Shown in pieces: positions 34,601 to 44,700 of a stretch of 64,000 nucleotides of DNA (position 1 is its first letter; each line of letters starts with the position of its first letter). This DNA is from Hyphochytrium catenoides (Eukaryota > Sar > Hyphochytriomycetes > Hyphochytriales > Hyphochytriaceae): assembly GCA_900088475.1 (NCBI GenBank), contig FLMG01003521.1, positions 211,361 to 275,360 of the forward strand. The letters run 5' to 3'. The notes under the pieces were generated by a model, which was not told the DNA's origin, made no database searches, and was given only the letters and a program-made list of their open reading frames with translations. Position numbers and translations under genes: made by a program.

Positions 34601-37600
34601 CAGGACCTTAACAGCTTGAAACTCTACTTGGATGGGGATGCCGTCTATACAAGCACTACTGCACTCTTCCCCAGTCCGGAAGCTTTGGGGTCCGTCACGG
34701 TGGGGTCCTTCCCTTATAATGCCTATGTAGATGAGCTTCGGGTCTCGAGTATCGTCCGCTACCCCAACGACTTCACTCCTGACGAGACACCGTTCTCAAG
34801 GGATAGCGAGACACTTCTTCTCAAACACTTTGATGGTACAGATGGACAAACGAGTTTAACGGATGCTGATGATTCCGTGAATGAACTGACAGGTCAGACG
34901 CTCACCAAGGTTGTTAGGAGTCGAACAGAGCTGGCTCTACAAGGAACATTCTATTGCTTCGGACAGTGTGTATATGGAGTTGGGACTGGCTTCTCATCAA
35001 GCCTGAAGCATGGCGACAAACTATATTTCCCATGCATTGACAAGACAACCATGGTCACCAATGTTGTCACAGATGACCTCCTGTTTGTCAGTGACATACT
35101 AACTCCAAAGAGTAATCCATATAATGTCAAGTACTCTGTCTGTGGAACAACTTATGTTTCCAACAGAGAGTCACGTTTCAATGGGACTTCGTTGTATGTT
35201 GGTAGTGCCGCAGGCTCTATGCTTACCGTGCAGGGTCCACCAGTATCCCTGTTAGCTCCTAACAACTATCAGTTCACTGTGGAGTTCTGGTTTTTGTCAG
35301 CCGCCACAGGTTATCCATCGGAAGGAGTTCTGTTCAGTGCCAAGTACTCAAGCACTGGATCTACAACTACCTCAAAGTGTTTTCGTGTTTCTATAGATAG
35401 CACAGGCTTGTACCTAGCCGACGGCACCCTGATTTCGAGTAAGGCCGCAGTGCAGAACCTGAACGGCTGGAACCATGTCGCAGTAATGGGCTACGGTGAC
35501 ATCCTCTATCTAGCGCTCAATGGCCAGATTGTTGCGAACATGGCCTATACTATAGAGCCTGCTACCTTTGTTGCTTTCAATCTAGGAAGCAGAGAGGCCG
35601 CCGTGACAGCTTCGGTCAATGCTTACTACGACGAGCTTCGCATCAGTACGGTGGTCCGATATCCGTCGTCTGGGTTTGAACCACCACAACGCCGCTTCAT
35701 GAGAGATGACTATACCATATTCTTGAATCACTTTGATGGTACAGATGGTAGTAAGAATATCACACTCTCGGATGAGCTGCAGAGTGACTATAGCTTAAGC
35801 AACGTCGTGGCTTACCCCATAACTGGCTGGGCTCAGAATAGGAATGCAATCACTTTCAACAGTAGCAATTCAATGCTTGTCAACGATGTTGTTCAGGGCT
35901 ATGCTTCCACCTTTACCACGAGCGTCGTTCCAGGAGATACCATCCTTATTGGGAATAGAAAGTTAAAAGTAGCTTCTGTGCTATCAGACACAATGCTAAA
36001 GACAACTCAGGTTGATAACACCACGCCACTCGCCATGAGTTACGGCACGGTAGCGATCACAGCTTCTGGCAAATTTGGAAGCTATTTATCTATATCAGCA
36101 GGAGTGAACAACGCAATGATCATCTCTAACATTCACCGTCAGGCATTCAATGGCCTTTACACTTTAGAATTTTGGTTTAGTACAAGTGCTGCAAACCCAC
36201 TCTCCCAGGGTTGTAAGATTCTAACAGTACAGAAGACTGGTTACTCTGGAAACATTATAATGTCAGTCACTAGTAGTCGAAATATAAGTGCAATCATCTT
36301 CGATGACTTGAATACGGTTTCTGTCACATCCAGTAACACACTTCCTACGGCATGGACTCATATTGCTTTGTCCTACGATGGGTCCCGCTACTTGCTAGCT
36401 GTGGGTGGGACAACCACTGCCAGTACACCCACTACTGTTAAGCTCTATGGAAACGCAAACACCTCAATACAGTTTGGCACTGACCAGAACTATAATACCA
36501 GCTTCGATGAGCTCAGACTAAGCTCCGTACCGCGCTACTCTACAGCCACCTTCACACCACCAACTACACCATTCGGTGAAGATGGTCATACCTTGTTGCT
36601 CTATCATTTTGACACGGCAAACCAGCTGTACCCGGGCACGGCGTGGAGCTATACCCCCGTCGGTAATGACTGGGCAGTCTCCACAGCCAACAACCAGTCT
36701 GCCATTGGAAGTGCGGGTGGTGCCCTTTACCTTGGTACCTCGATGTCAAGCTATATCAAAGTGAGCAACATAGTGGCACCACCTTCCGTTAACCCTACGA
36801 GTAGCTGGACCATCGACTTCTGGCTTAGAGTACCTACTGCCCCTGCGACTAACCGTACGGTCATCGGTGCTACTATCAACGGTACCATTGCAGGACTCCT
36901 GATACAAGTTACCTCTAGTCCCAGTATTAGCATAAGAATGGGTACCAAACTTGGGCTGTCTGATCTTATCAATGCGACGGTCGCAGGGACTCCGTTTGCA
37001 GCCAACACCTGGACACACGTTGCACTTGTCTGCAACCTGAATGCCTATACTCTGTACATCAATGGTGCAGCTCAGACGCTTACTACCATCACAGGACAGA
37101 TGTACAGCGGCTTCTGGTCTAACATGGCCATAGGCGACCCCATGGGTAAGATATCGTTTAGTGGTTACATAGACGAGCTGAGAATAACCAAGACAGCTAA
37201 GTGGACTGCTAACTTCACTGCCACCACTGGCATCGGAAGAGACGCTAATACCATCCTCTATGAGGACTTCCAACGAACGGACCTATCTGCTATCTTCAAC
37301 AGCACACAGGGGTTAAACAACATCTCTTCACGGCCTATTGATGCTTCTGCTTATGGTATGCCACTCAACGACTTCAGACTGTTCCGCCAACGACCTACAA
37401 AGAATGATCATCTCTATACATATCTAGTTAGTGGTACCGGGAAGCAGCCGCAGCTGATGCTGTCAACCGCTAACATGGACTCAGGAGAACAGATCTCCAC
37501 TGTACCGACCGGTTACTCGCTATCGATGGTCAAGCAACTACCCTATGTTCTCACGTATGGTACTGACGGAAATTTGATTAACTCAGCTATTGAAAGAAAG

Positions 37601-38650
37601 AGAGTACGGTTCCTCAAGAAACCCGTGATAACAATCAACACGCCATCAAAGACCACTTGGTACCTCGTGGATCTCACGGCTTTCCTACCGCCAACAGCTT
37701 TAGCTATAGAAGGTAACGTCTCAACGCCAGATACTACAAGTGGCACAGCAACCGGAACTACGTGGAGTGGGTCTCAAAACGTATACCTGTCATCATCAAG
37801 CACTGGTCTTAATCCACGATCGATAAACTGGTTTAATCCTCTTAACGCGTCGCTACTTTTATGGCTCGACGCTGCAGATAGCTCCACGGTTACCTTTAGA
37901 AATAGTAATGTTGTTGATCGATGGAGGGATAAGTCTGGCAATGGGCTTGATGCCGTAGCGACCGTGTATGACAATGCCAACTCTCTCATCACCTACACAA
38001 CAGTCAACGGAGTACCGGTAATGTATTTTACCCGCACCACCAACATCTTCAAGGTAAGCGGTCTTCCAATTCTCCAACAAACGACACTGGTCATGGTCAT
38101 GAGGCCCATTACCCGAGATGGGTATCTGATAACTTCAGATTACGCAACCAATGGGAACACATATAGTTCCGGGTTCCTGCAGCTACAGAACTCTACAAAT
38201 CTTAATTATGGCGTATACACACCCACAAACACATGGCCGTCCATACCAGTTATTACCAATACTACCATGAACACAATCTATGTGGTGACCATATGCGATG
38301 CAATAACCACTACGAGCACGTATAGTCAGGGAGTCATAACAAATAATGCAAGTACCGCGTTTTCGGCTATCCCCAATAGGAACTATCTGAATTTGAACAT
38401 TGGTGGAAGACCGGAGGGAGACTACTATTTCAATGGGCATATTTGTGAAGTCCAGCTCTATAACGGGGTGATTACTGACAACGAGCGTATCCAGATTGAG
38501 ACAAGCCTCGCTGCGAAGTGGGGAGCAACAAACATCAACACCGTGAGCCGATCATCTGATACCCTACAAGTGCCAGTAAGCAATGGGCAGATGTACGTCA
38601 AGTCAGACGCAACTAAAGTTAACCTTAACCTCCATGGTTATAGCCTCTAG
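28640..38650 (+). CDS. Giant LamG/F5/8C surface protein 2
   Basis: 3,336 residues. The N-terminal ~390 residues repeat the PPRIGSITP, GSxxPNTGTFTDL and GGLGINTFSRGDLLVAS modules of giant 1. LamG-like domains are recognisable near 547, 1242, 1508, 1694, 1903, 2211, 2507 and 2721 (WTIEFWWYF, YTIECWFRL, FTVEFWFLS and similar). An F5/8C-like domain lies at ~1030-1197 (GDWLQLQLP, YILGSMDGTAWTQ). A distinct LamG_3-type domain near 3071 begins LLLWLDAADSSTV with WRDKSGNGLDA; it occurs in triplicate in giant 3. GTGTTFTTHFAVGD modules are scattered through it. No NHL region, signal peptide or TM seen. It is head-to-tail with giants 1 and 3 and probably an extracellular virion component. AATAAA lies just after the stop. 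Confidence 0.85.
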   Translation: MSTLTFVRGNFQSATVTNLNFTTVTGSAVATPREIKDGLSTTKVVSPYGAKLALSLFSVGNSSTSAKFTDVTASDFTAAVVADAATAIAGISATKIITPATLVAVLLRPPRIGSITPANASFTTLKMDSLSGAVQADSQSINDPSIQNKVVNPMAAYSRFQTPGAIGSSVPNTGTFTDLTVDSITMVNDVFQVSEGGLGINTFSRGDLLVASDTSTITKLPMGTDGQFLQADASTATGVKWVDNPTAQSGTETLYNASDVEALNAALSNKAITPANIPALFSAPYPLGGTSKPVANFTTMEVKGTLTLTNPLPAKSGATGMSTFSKGDLLVATDPTTLSVLPLDATTGKYLVTDSSTTTGLKWTTVPQLTIKTTGGGSATLPAGALPKDYLRLGAATRLSPTTLKIDSVYARDSTNTSNIMITTPTTVDIHSWGSADSVYMGPRLSGVMTTSGRRLSGIDSQFTTEVSVGDQLRIGDDLLKVTKIDSNSLLRVEKPFAPLDGAASLVNGTVGCRISTADARFGSSSLSVTTTNTFTLTGVNDNVNHFTIEFWFNPQNVVAAINILSVATRGINITFTTAKRITVTTALGTLTSRLPLQLGKWQHFALSYDGVSTRLFIDGVAAFEPNVLSHIEWQSDMKFWTYLSLFNNTTATYSIDELRISNICKYSEPFTPRNSQFTVGPHTLFLNHFESTDGSTTIAALDETKQGAVSFGAVSKVLPTKTKLCLYALTLTDATSTLQFLPYDSQAGDSLTGVSSVSKYAQLPYYFEINSDGQVSRAGLVSTSKLGTSSFDTMKVTSGRTASVSYRTTDALSRPVIAKDQVIDLSTTFLDSSPSQELYQSCILLGTVAVSGTTITGTGTTFTTHFAVGDIILINNTQERLTVTTITSDTSLTVSAAGTNTTGSKYAKLTTAAPTPTTNNATGTAQVYGTKVIGNGTAFTSELAVGDMVRLTPSGSAAYVKSIINDSSLELQTSAALKRPDVIWRNPAPPAASSAVGNWNGFVQMVSSQRPTYYYGFSTRPGPIPKRTIEAPPTAMSSSTLTVNGESYFVTTSSTASQAFYAFDGNASTYWMSGANYTSSTGVALTTYPTTVNGGTVIYGDWLQLQLPKAAALANYTFVAASTLETTRSPRQWYILGSMDGTAWTQISLVSSITDWSTTNTVKTYIVNSSARYLYYRFVITQVGNLTTGGTNQATAVLSTLSLRVDLSDPTLPLTPLPYVRFDRASTQHLVANRPVTLNGGTNGGVTIVAFVNLSNPGSYERLLDFSHTRDSTNSDVVVFARFATNNQLTFVVTNGGTVLFQVTTGTILTNNGWCVAVARMQNSPLLATIHVDGALAASGTPSAGMTNRTTTVSNFVCRSRSTADTAFEGGLRALYVYDYALSDTEISTVTYALRAGDAAPSVTRVPVVSLSPEPVSMLPVAGLSKFGLQFSQATAGSQPQLTLDGLNQPPVLSFVAGTSKSVATYGSSGGSLSTTFAKFGSTSLSLGSYNSANFFQITSVPATTSTSPWTIEFWWYFDGITSGYRNICWDPFWTSLQIFTATASNIPKIYLSSNNSSWNIFSNGGTIALVTGWNHVALSWDGSTYRYFVQGALSASTASTLQVYTSLWSCIRFGNAGGGYYDELRISNTCRYAAVFTPPTTAFVTDTSTITLQHFEGVNGGVIPESEGPPGNASSLQSTTPVSFQMGNGSSDGFTCLVLFRFTTGLITGTTADAIFNFEDSTAANTNAIRLLRTTGTAGLTMTILNGTAAYINLASTAVFVENTWHVGAFRYQKSTTTAQFFRNGISLSSTTVGSPGNTRTLNNNTIGRQGSTNFQGDIRSAYFFDTALSDADLTTLSDSMINGTPYTITPSPTLSIDPTSNFEFQTNRLVTSEKKFGVSSLGPSRPATALIPYVPNVLYAYTIECWFRLPTVPLVDTTIVSYLNRARGSGNSGGVLDSMAIAVDPAGKLTFSKVTQFSSTTTQSINQTNIITVDPEMWHHVALCQDLNSLKLYLDGDAVYTSTTALFPSPEALGSVTVGSFPYNAYVDELRVSSIVRYPNDFTPDETPFSRDSETLLLKHFDGTDGQTSLTDADDSVNELTGQTLTKVVRSRTELALQGTFYCFGQCVYGVGTGFSSSLKHGDKLYFPCIDKTTMVTNVVTDDLLFVSDILTPKSNPYNVKYSVCGTTYVSNRESRFNGTSLYVGSAAGSMLTVQGPPVSLLAPNNYQFTVEFWFLSAATGYPSEGVLFSAKYSSTGSTTTSKCFRVSIDSTGLYLADGTLISSKAAVQNLNGWNHVAVMGYGDILYLALNGQIVANMAYTIEPATFVAFNLGSREAAVTASVNAYYDELRISTVVRYPSSGFEPPQRRFMRDDYTIFLNHFDGTDGSKNITLSDELQSDYSLSNVVAYPITGWAQNRNAITFNSSNSMLVNDVVQGYASTFTTSVVPGDTILIGNRKLKVASVLSDTMLKTTQVDNTTPLAMSYGTVAITASGKFGSYLSISAGVNNAMIISNIHRQAFNGLYTLEFWFSTSAANPLSQGCKILTVQKTGYSGNIIMSVTSSRNISAIIFDDLNTVSVTSSNTLPTAWTHIALSYDGSRYLLAVGGTTTASTPTTVKLYGNANTSIQFGTDQNYNTSFDELRLSSVPRYSTATFTPPTTPFGEDGHTLLLYHFDTANQLYPGTAWSYTPVGNDWAVSTANNQSAIGSAGGALYLGTSMSSYIKVSNIVAPPSVNPTSSWTIDFWLRVPTAPATNRTVIGATINGTIAGLLIQVTSSPSISIRMGTKLGLSDLINATVAGTPFAANTWTHVALVCNLNAYTLYINGAAQTLTTITGQMYSGFWSNMAIGDPMGKISFSGYIDELRITKTAKWTANFTATTGIGRDANTILYEDFQRTDLSAIFNSTQGLNNISSRPIDASAYGMPLNDFRLFRQRPTKNDHLYTYLVSGTGKQPQLMLSTANMDSGEQISTVPTGYSLSMVKQLPYVLTYGTDGNLINSAIERKRVRFLKKPVITINTPSKTTWYLVDLTAFLPPTALAIEGNVSTPDTTSGTATGTTWSGSQNVYLSSSSTGLNPRSINWFNPLNASLLLWLDAADSSTVTFRNSNVVDRWRDKSGNGLDAVATVYDNANSLITYTTVNGVPVMYFTRTTNIFKVSGLPILQQTTLVMVMRPITRDGYLITSDYATNGNTYSSGFLQLQNSTNLNYGVYTPTNTWPSIPVITNTTMNTIYVVTICDAITTTSTYSQGVITNNASTAFSAIPNRNYLNLNIGGRPEGDYYFNGHICEVQLYNGVITDNERIQIETSLAAKWGATNINTVSRSSDTLQVPVSNGQMYVKSDATKVNLNLHGYSL

Positions 38651-38664
38651 AGCCAAACGAACAA

Positions 38665-38670
38665 AATAAA
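38665..38670 (+). terminator. AATAAA polyadenylation-like signal
   Basis: AATAAA lies 15 nt after the stop codon of giant gene 2 and ~25 nt before the T tract of the next promoter. Confidence 0.4.
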
Positions 38671-38695
38671 GAGGAGGCCAATAACGTGGTCCCCA

Positions 38696-38720
38696 TTTTT
38701 TTCTAGTTGCTTTTATATAT
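38696..38720 (+). promoter_or_regulatory. Candidate late promoter of giant gene 3
   Basis: T7 tract (38696-38702), an 11-nt gap, then TATATATA at 38714, 56 nt before the ATG at 38770. Confidence 0.5.
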
Positions 38721-38769
38721 ACAGTCATTCGTAGTAAAGTAGCGTCAGATTGAAGGTTTCTGGGATAAG

Positions 38770-41700
38770 ATGTCTCTATTCAAGTCTGCCGTTAAGGCAA
38801 CCACTCTGAACGTTAAGACGCTATCGGCCACCACCTTCACAAACACTAATAATGTCTTTACAACTATTGCTGAGGTCAACGATACGGCCATCAATGACAA
38901 AGTGGTCAGCCCTGCGGTTCTAAAGCATCTTGTACAGAACCCGCCAACCATCGGTCAGACTACGCCATCTCCAGCTACCTTTGGTACTTTATCTTGTGAT
39001 GATATTCAAGGAGACTGTCTTGCGTCCGATGCAGAAGTACAAACATATGGGTCAATTCCCAAAATCATCACACCATTCCGCTTAAGAAGTACAATCCGGA
39101 GTCCGCCGGCTATAGGAAGCACCGCTCCGAATGCTGGCAGCTTCACTGCAGTGCGAGCAACGAACTTGTCTGGTTGTGCCCCAAGACTAAATCAAGTCAA
39201 TGATGACACTGTCAACGACAAAGTGATGACACCGGCCACCTTCGCTCTACTGTTGAGTAACCCACCGCCTATTGGAAGCACCTCTGCCAGCTCGGCGACC
39301 TTCACCACCCTGAACGCTCGAGGCACAGTAACCCTCACAACAGACTATATCAGAACAAATAAAGGTGGTACTTCGTTTCAGAGCTTTACAAAGGGTGACA
39401 TTCTTGTAGGCAACGGTAGCGGCGGACTTGCCAAGCTTGCTCTAGGCACCGATGGTCAATTTCTTATCTCGGATCCTACCGCACCTCTAGGCCTGAAGTG
39501 GGGGAGCTTTGTCACGGGTTCACTCTTGAGCTCTGGGACAACAGTAGTCAACCCAGTAAGTAATGCCCAAGTAACTGACACAACCATTACTAACCAAGCC
39601 CTTGTACCATCCAACATGCCCACGGTGTTTGATACCCTACCCGCTATTGGTACATCTGCACCGAACACAGCTATCTTCACAGATCTCACAGCAGACTCTA
39701 TGGAGTGTAAAGTCCCCATACCAACCACCAAGGGAGGACTGGGCATTAACGCCTTCAAGAAGGGTGATCTGCTGGTTGGTAGCAGGACCGGAGATGGGCT
39801 TGTGCGACTCGACGTTGGTGTTGATAACCAGATTCTCACAGTAGATAACTTGGGCAACGTTCGTTGGATAGACATCCCAACCGGACAACCCTCTGGGTCA
39901 GACAGCGGTGGAGGCGCTTCTGCAAATACCGTACCTCTAGGCTATTCTGACTTTACCATGCCTGAGCTTGTGAGTGGATCAACCTACAAGTTCAACAAGC
40001 TGCTTGGCAAAACGGTAGATGGTCAAATGTTTGTCAACTTAACTAATTTCCAGTTTGATCTATCACAGCCGACGGTGGTCCCGCAGTCACCTGACCTACC
40101 AGGTTCTGTGGCTACGACTGGAACTACTGTCACTGGAACTACCACTACTTTCAAAAGCACTTTTGGAGTAGGTGATACGATCCTGATTGGGACTGCAGGC
40201 GCGAAGAGGATCTCCGCAATCGCTAGTGACACATCGCTGACCATCGAGTCTGCTTACGGGTCTGATCAGCCAGGAGGTTCTTCATACAGGCGTGGAGGTC
40301 TGGCGGACAACACACTCTACTACTGTTATGCTAGTGGTGATGGAGTCTTCTTCTCAGCGAGAGACGCTAGTTCAGGCGACACGGTTACCCTGACTCCGAA
40401 TGGTCTACCCATAACATCCTTTGCTCAGGTGCCAATACGAATGATGTGCTCTGTTGCCGCGACCCCCACTGTCACTTTTCTTGATGAGTCAGTAGAGTAT
40501 CCGAATCGGTACTTGCTCTGTCGCGAACCCAGGTACGTCAGTGCGAGCAAGTACACCATTCGTTCATGCAAGGCACGAAATGACCTTGACACAGACAACA
40601 TCCACCTGCCTACAAACCAAACAATAGACATAACCAAGTTCGGACCAAACGGAGTGGAACCAGAGCGCGGGCTGACAGGGACAATCAGCACCGCGGGCAC
40701 TGTGGTGACGGGCAGTGGGACTTCCTTCTTGTCTGAGCTAGCAGTGGGAGACTACATTGGCTTGTCTTCTGGCTCAACAAAGGTTGCAAAGGTGGTTTCC
40801 ATCCAGAGCAATACACAACTAACCCTAGACTCATCGATTGATACTGGTGGATCTGTCACTTGGACAGTAAATGGAATGTGCTTTGTAGGCAAGGATCAGA
40901 AAAAATTTGGGACACAGAGCTGCTGGATCTCATCTTCATCTAATCAAAATTACTTGTCTCTGAGTGGTCTTCCTCGAGCAATACCAAGTGCCTGGACTCT
41001 AGAAGCTTATGTCTACCCATTGGGAACTTCTACTGTAACTGTCTTTGGTAACTACGGAACTAGAGGCCTCCAGGCATGGTTCAGTTCCAGTCAAGTCGGA
41101 CTCACCATTCAGCATGAAGGCTATCGTAGTGACGTCACACTGACCTTCTCTGCAACGCTTGCGGCAGCTACTTGGCATCACTTAGCGTGGGTGTTTGATG
41201 GAGCACGGTACTTGGTCTATGCTAATGGAACAAGGCTTGGCGGTACAACCTTCAGTAATGCTACAGGAAACGTCAAAGATGGCTTCTTCTCGGACTTGAT
41301 TGTTGGGTCTTACTTCCCTAAGGGATACATTTACACTAATGCTACCGGAGGTGTGTCTATCACAAACCCTTACACGACAAGCGGGTTCAATGGCTATGTA
41401 GATGACGTCCGCTTCAGTAGCACGGCACGCTATACATCCACCACCTATACGGTGCCAGCCGCAGCTTTCAGTAGTGACGGCAAGACGATCTTCCTACAAA
41501 ACTTTGAAGCCGCAAATGGATACTCCTACAGCCGAGCTGGGCTTCATGTTACTGATGCTCTAGCCACAAGCGGGACCACTAGTCTCAACATGCAATCGAT
41601 CAACCACACAGGGACCGTGGCTTTCACATCACTTGCCAAATTTGGCAGTACTGCTCTGTCGTTTGTACGTAATGGGCTGGGAAGAATTCTGTTTACCAGG

Positions 41701-44700
41701 ATGCCTTCATCTGATGGGCCTTGGAGTGTTGACTGCTTCTTCTATTTGAACACTCGACAACAAATAAATCCAATCATAGCTAACATTACTGCGGGTCACT
41801 TCGTTGTCTACGTCGACGCAAATGGAACTATATACTGTCAGATCAGTAGCACTGGAAGTAGTTTCAACCTACTCAATGTCTCAAGGGCTAACGCCGTCTC
41901 CACCAAGACATGGTATCATCTTGCAGTTACCTTCAGCGGTAGAGAGTATGCAGCATTCTTAAATGGTACTTTGATTGGGTCTTCAGTGAACTCTACAAGA
42001 GTTAGCACTACTGTGGCTGCTGGCTTTGGTATAGGCCTTTATAATAACTTCTATCTTGATGGTGTAGTTGATGATGTCAGAGTAAGCAACACGAAGAGAT
42101 ACCCCACCTACTCGGGGACAACGCTGACGGACTCTGTTACTTCAACTAAGCCGCAATGGATGCCTCTTACATCCGCTCAGACCTCGACGATCGCTAAGTT
42201 TGGCTCCGGCTCCGGTGATGTAGCCTCGGGCAAAGGCTATAACTTCTCCGCTGACATCATAGTCACTCCACCAGGGCTACCGCCAAGCTCACCACAGAAC
42301 AATTTCAACTTCCCATCGGGTCTAGAGGTATGGTTTGACTCTTCGGATTACTCTACCATCACTTGCTCTGGTTCAAATCTTGTTTCTATTGCAGACAAGT
42401 CTGGAAAGGGACGAACTGCTACCCTTAGCAGTGGAGGTACCGCGTCCCCACAACTCACCGCTGTGATGAACTCGAAGCTACTGATAACATTTCAAGGGTC
42501 GGGTAACAAGTACCTTACGTTCACTGGTCCTGGAGTCTCAGCTACTTCCTACACGTCCTTCGCTGTGATCCAATTCTCGTCATCGACTACCAATGCAACT
42601 ATCCTGTCTACTGAGGGTGCTCTAGCAACAGGAAGTGTAGTTCTAAGAAACGGTTCAAGCACTCAGCTTAACTATGCCGTAGGTACGACTGCAGCAACTG
42701 CAATTACGTCTCCTAGCATCAGTAACGCCACTCCATATATTTTGACAGTGGTAGAGACTATAGCATCCACTACTGTCTTCATTAATGGAAGTCAGGTCTC
42801 TACATCCACTGCTTACTCTGGACAGACAACCCGCAACCTTGGTACAATGGCTCTTGGGGGCTGGAACCAAGATCTTACTCGAACGCTTAATGGGTTCATA
42901 GGCGAAATGCAGCTGTACAGTGGTGCTTTGTCAACTGCGGACCGACAGAATGTAGAAAGCTATCTGAGGTTCAAGTGGGGACAATCTACCAACGTGGCCA
43001 GTGTTCCTTATACTCTAAGTATCCCTACTATTGCACCAAACAACTTTCCCAAAGATCTGGAGGTATGGCTAGATGCCGCGGATCAGGCATCTACTACTAA
43101 CAATGGTAATAATACTCTATCAAGCTTGAGAGATAAGTCTGGATATGTCAGGAATGCTGCACCAAGTAGCGGAGGAACAAGCAGTGTTCTCGTCACTGGA
43201 GTTATCAACGGGCGTTCTGCGGTGATGCTGCAGGGTGCGAATAACAAGTACTTGACATGTAGTGGACCTGGAACTGTAAAGGCGTACTCTGCGTTCATGG
43301 TTGTTAGCTTCTCTACCGTAGTAGGTTTGGGTTGGCCGGGAACACCTCTCATGTTTACAGAAGGGACTTGGGCTAGCTCTAACTTGGGTCTGATCCTGAA
43401 GGATACGTTCTTCGCGTATACATTGAATCCTGTCGCAGACGTAGTCACCACTACTACACCCATTCCTAACAACCCCTATGTTATCACAGTAGTAGATGAC
43501 ATTACTACGATGGCCATATACCTGAATGGAGTGCATATTGGATCTTCTATTAACGGCAGACATCTCGCGAGCCGTAACTTGAGCACTATAGCGTTGGGTG
43601 GATGGAGCTCCTCCATCACTAATACACTAAATGGCCTCATTGGAGAGTTCCAGCTCTACTCTAGAGCGCTGTCTACTTCAGAGCGCCAAGCCATGGAGAA
43701 CTACCTGATGTACAAATGGGGAGTCAACAGCTTTGTTCCAAGAACCATCTATCCTGGTGTTTCACTCAACACACTACCGGGAAATCTGGCAGCTTGGTTT
43801 GATGCTGACGACTTGGGATCAATCAACAGTACCAATGGTAACCTAGTGACGTGGAATGATAAGTCTGGAAACTCCAGAAACGCAACACCAAGCACCGGTG
43901 GCACTGCAATACCAACAACGTCCGGGCTGATAAACGGACGCCGAGCGATAGTGCTTCAAGGTGCTAACAACAAGTATTTACAATTTAACGGACCAGGACC
44001 GTCCAGTAGCTACTTTACTGCGTTCTTTGCGTTGTCGTTATCCGCGCTCTCATCTATCTGCACACTACTGAGTACTGAAGGTGCGTTTGCAGACGGGTCC
44101 ACTGTAATCTACATCAACACTACCAACAGTTTCTTCTACTACCAATATGCCGTAGCTCCTGGGACGGACTTAGTGACATCTGTTAGCCCTACTACTGGCA
44201 CTCCATACGTGCTTACGCTAGTGGATGGTAGTACATCTACAGACATCTACATCAACGGTGTACGTATGGCCACCACCACAAACTTCACTGCTCTCACAAC
44301 TCGTAACATGGGAACACTAATCCTAGGTGGGCGCTCAACTGACCTGACCCGTACAATCAATGGGCAACTTGGCGAGTTTCAGCTTTACAGTCGAGCTCTT
44401 GCGCCCGCTGAACGAACACGGGTGGAGCGGTATCTTATGGACAAATGGGGCGCTACAGTGGCCACCGTACCGTACCCTTTGCCACCCACCATCAGCACTC
44501 CCTACGCTTGGACTGCTGAGTGCTGGTTCTACTGTAACGCTGTCGGCGCGGCACAGGGCATCTTTGGAAACAAGCCTAACAACATTAATGGATATCTGAA
44601 TGTCAGTGTCAGTGCAAACGATGCGTTGGTCTGCCAAGTGAGTAGCAATGGATCTACATTTGATCTGTTAGACGTCACTAGTGCGACAGGAGCCATCACA

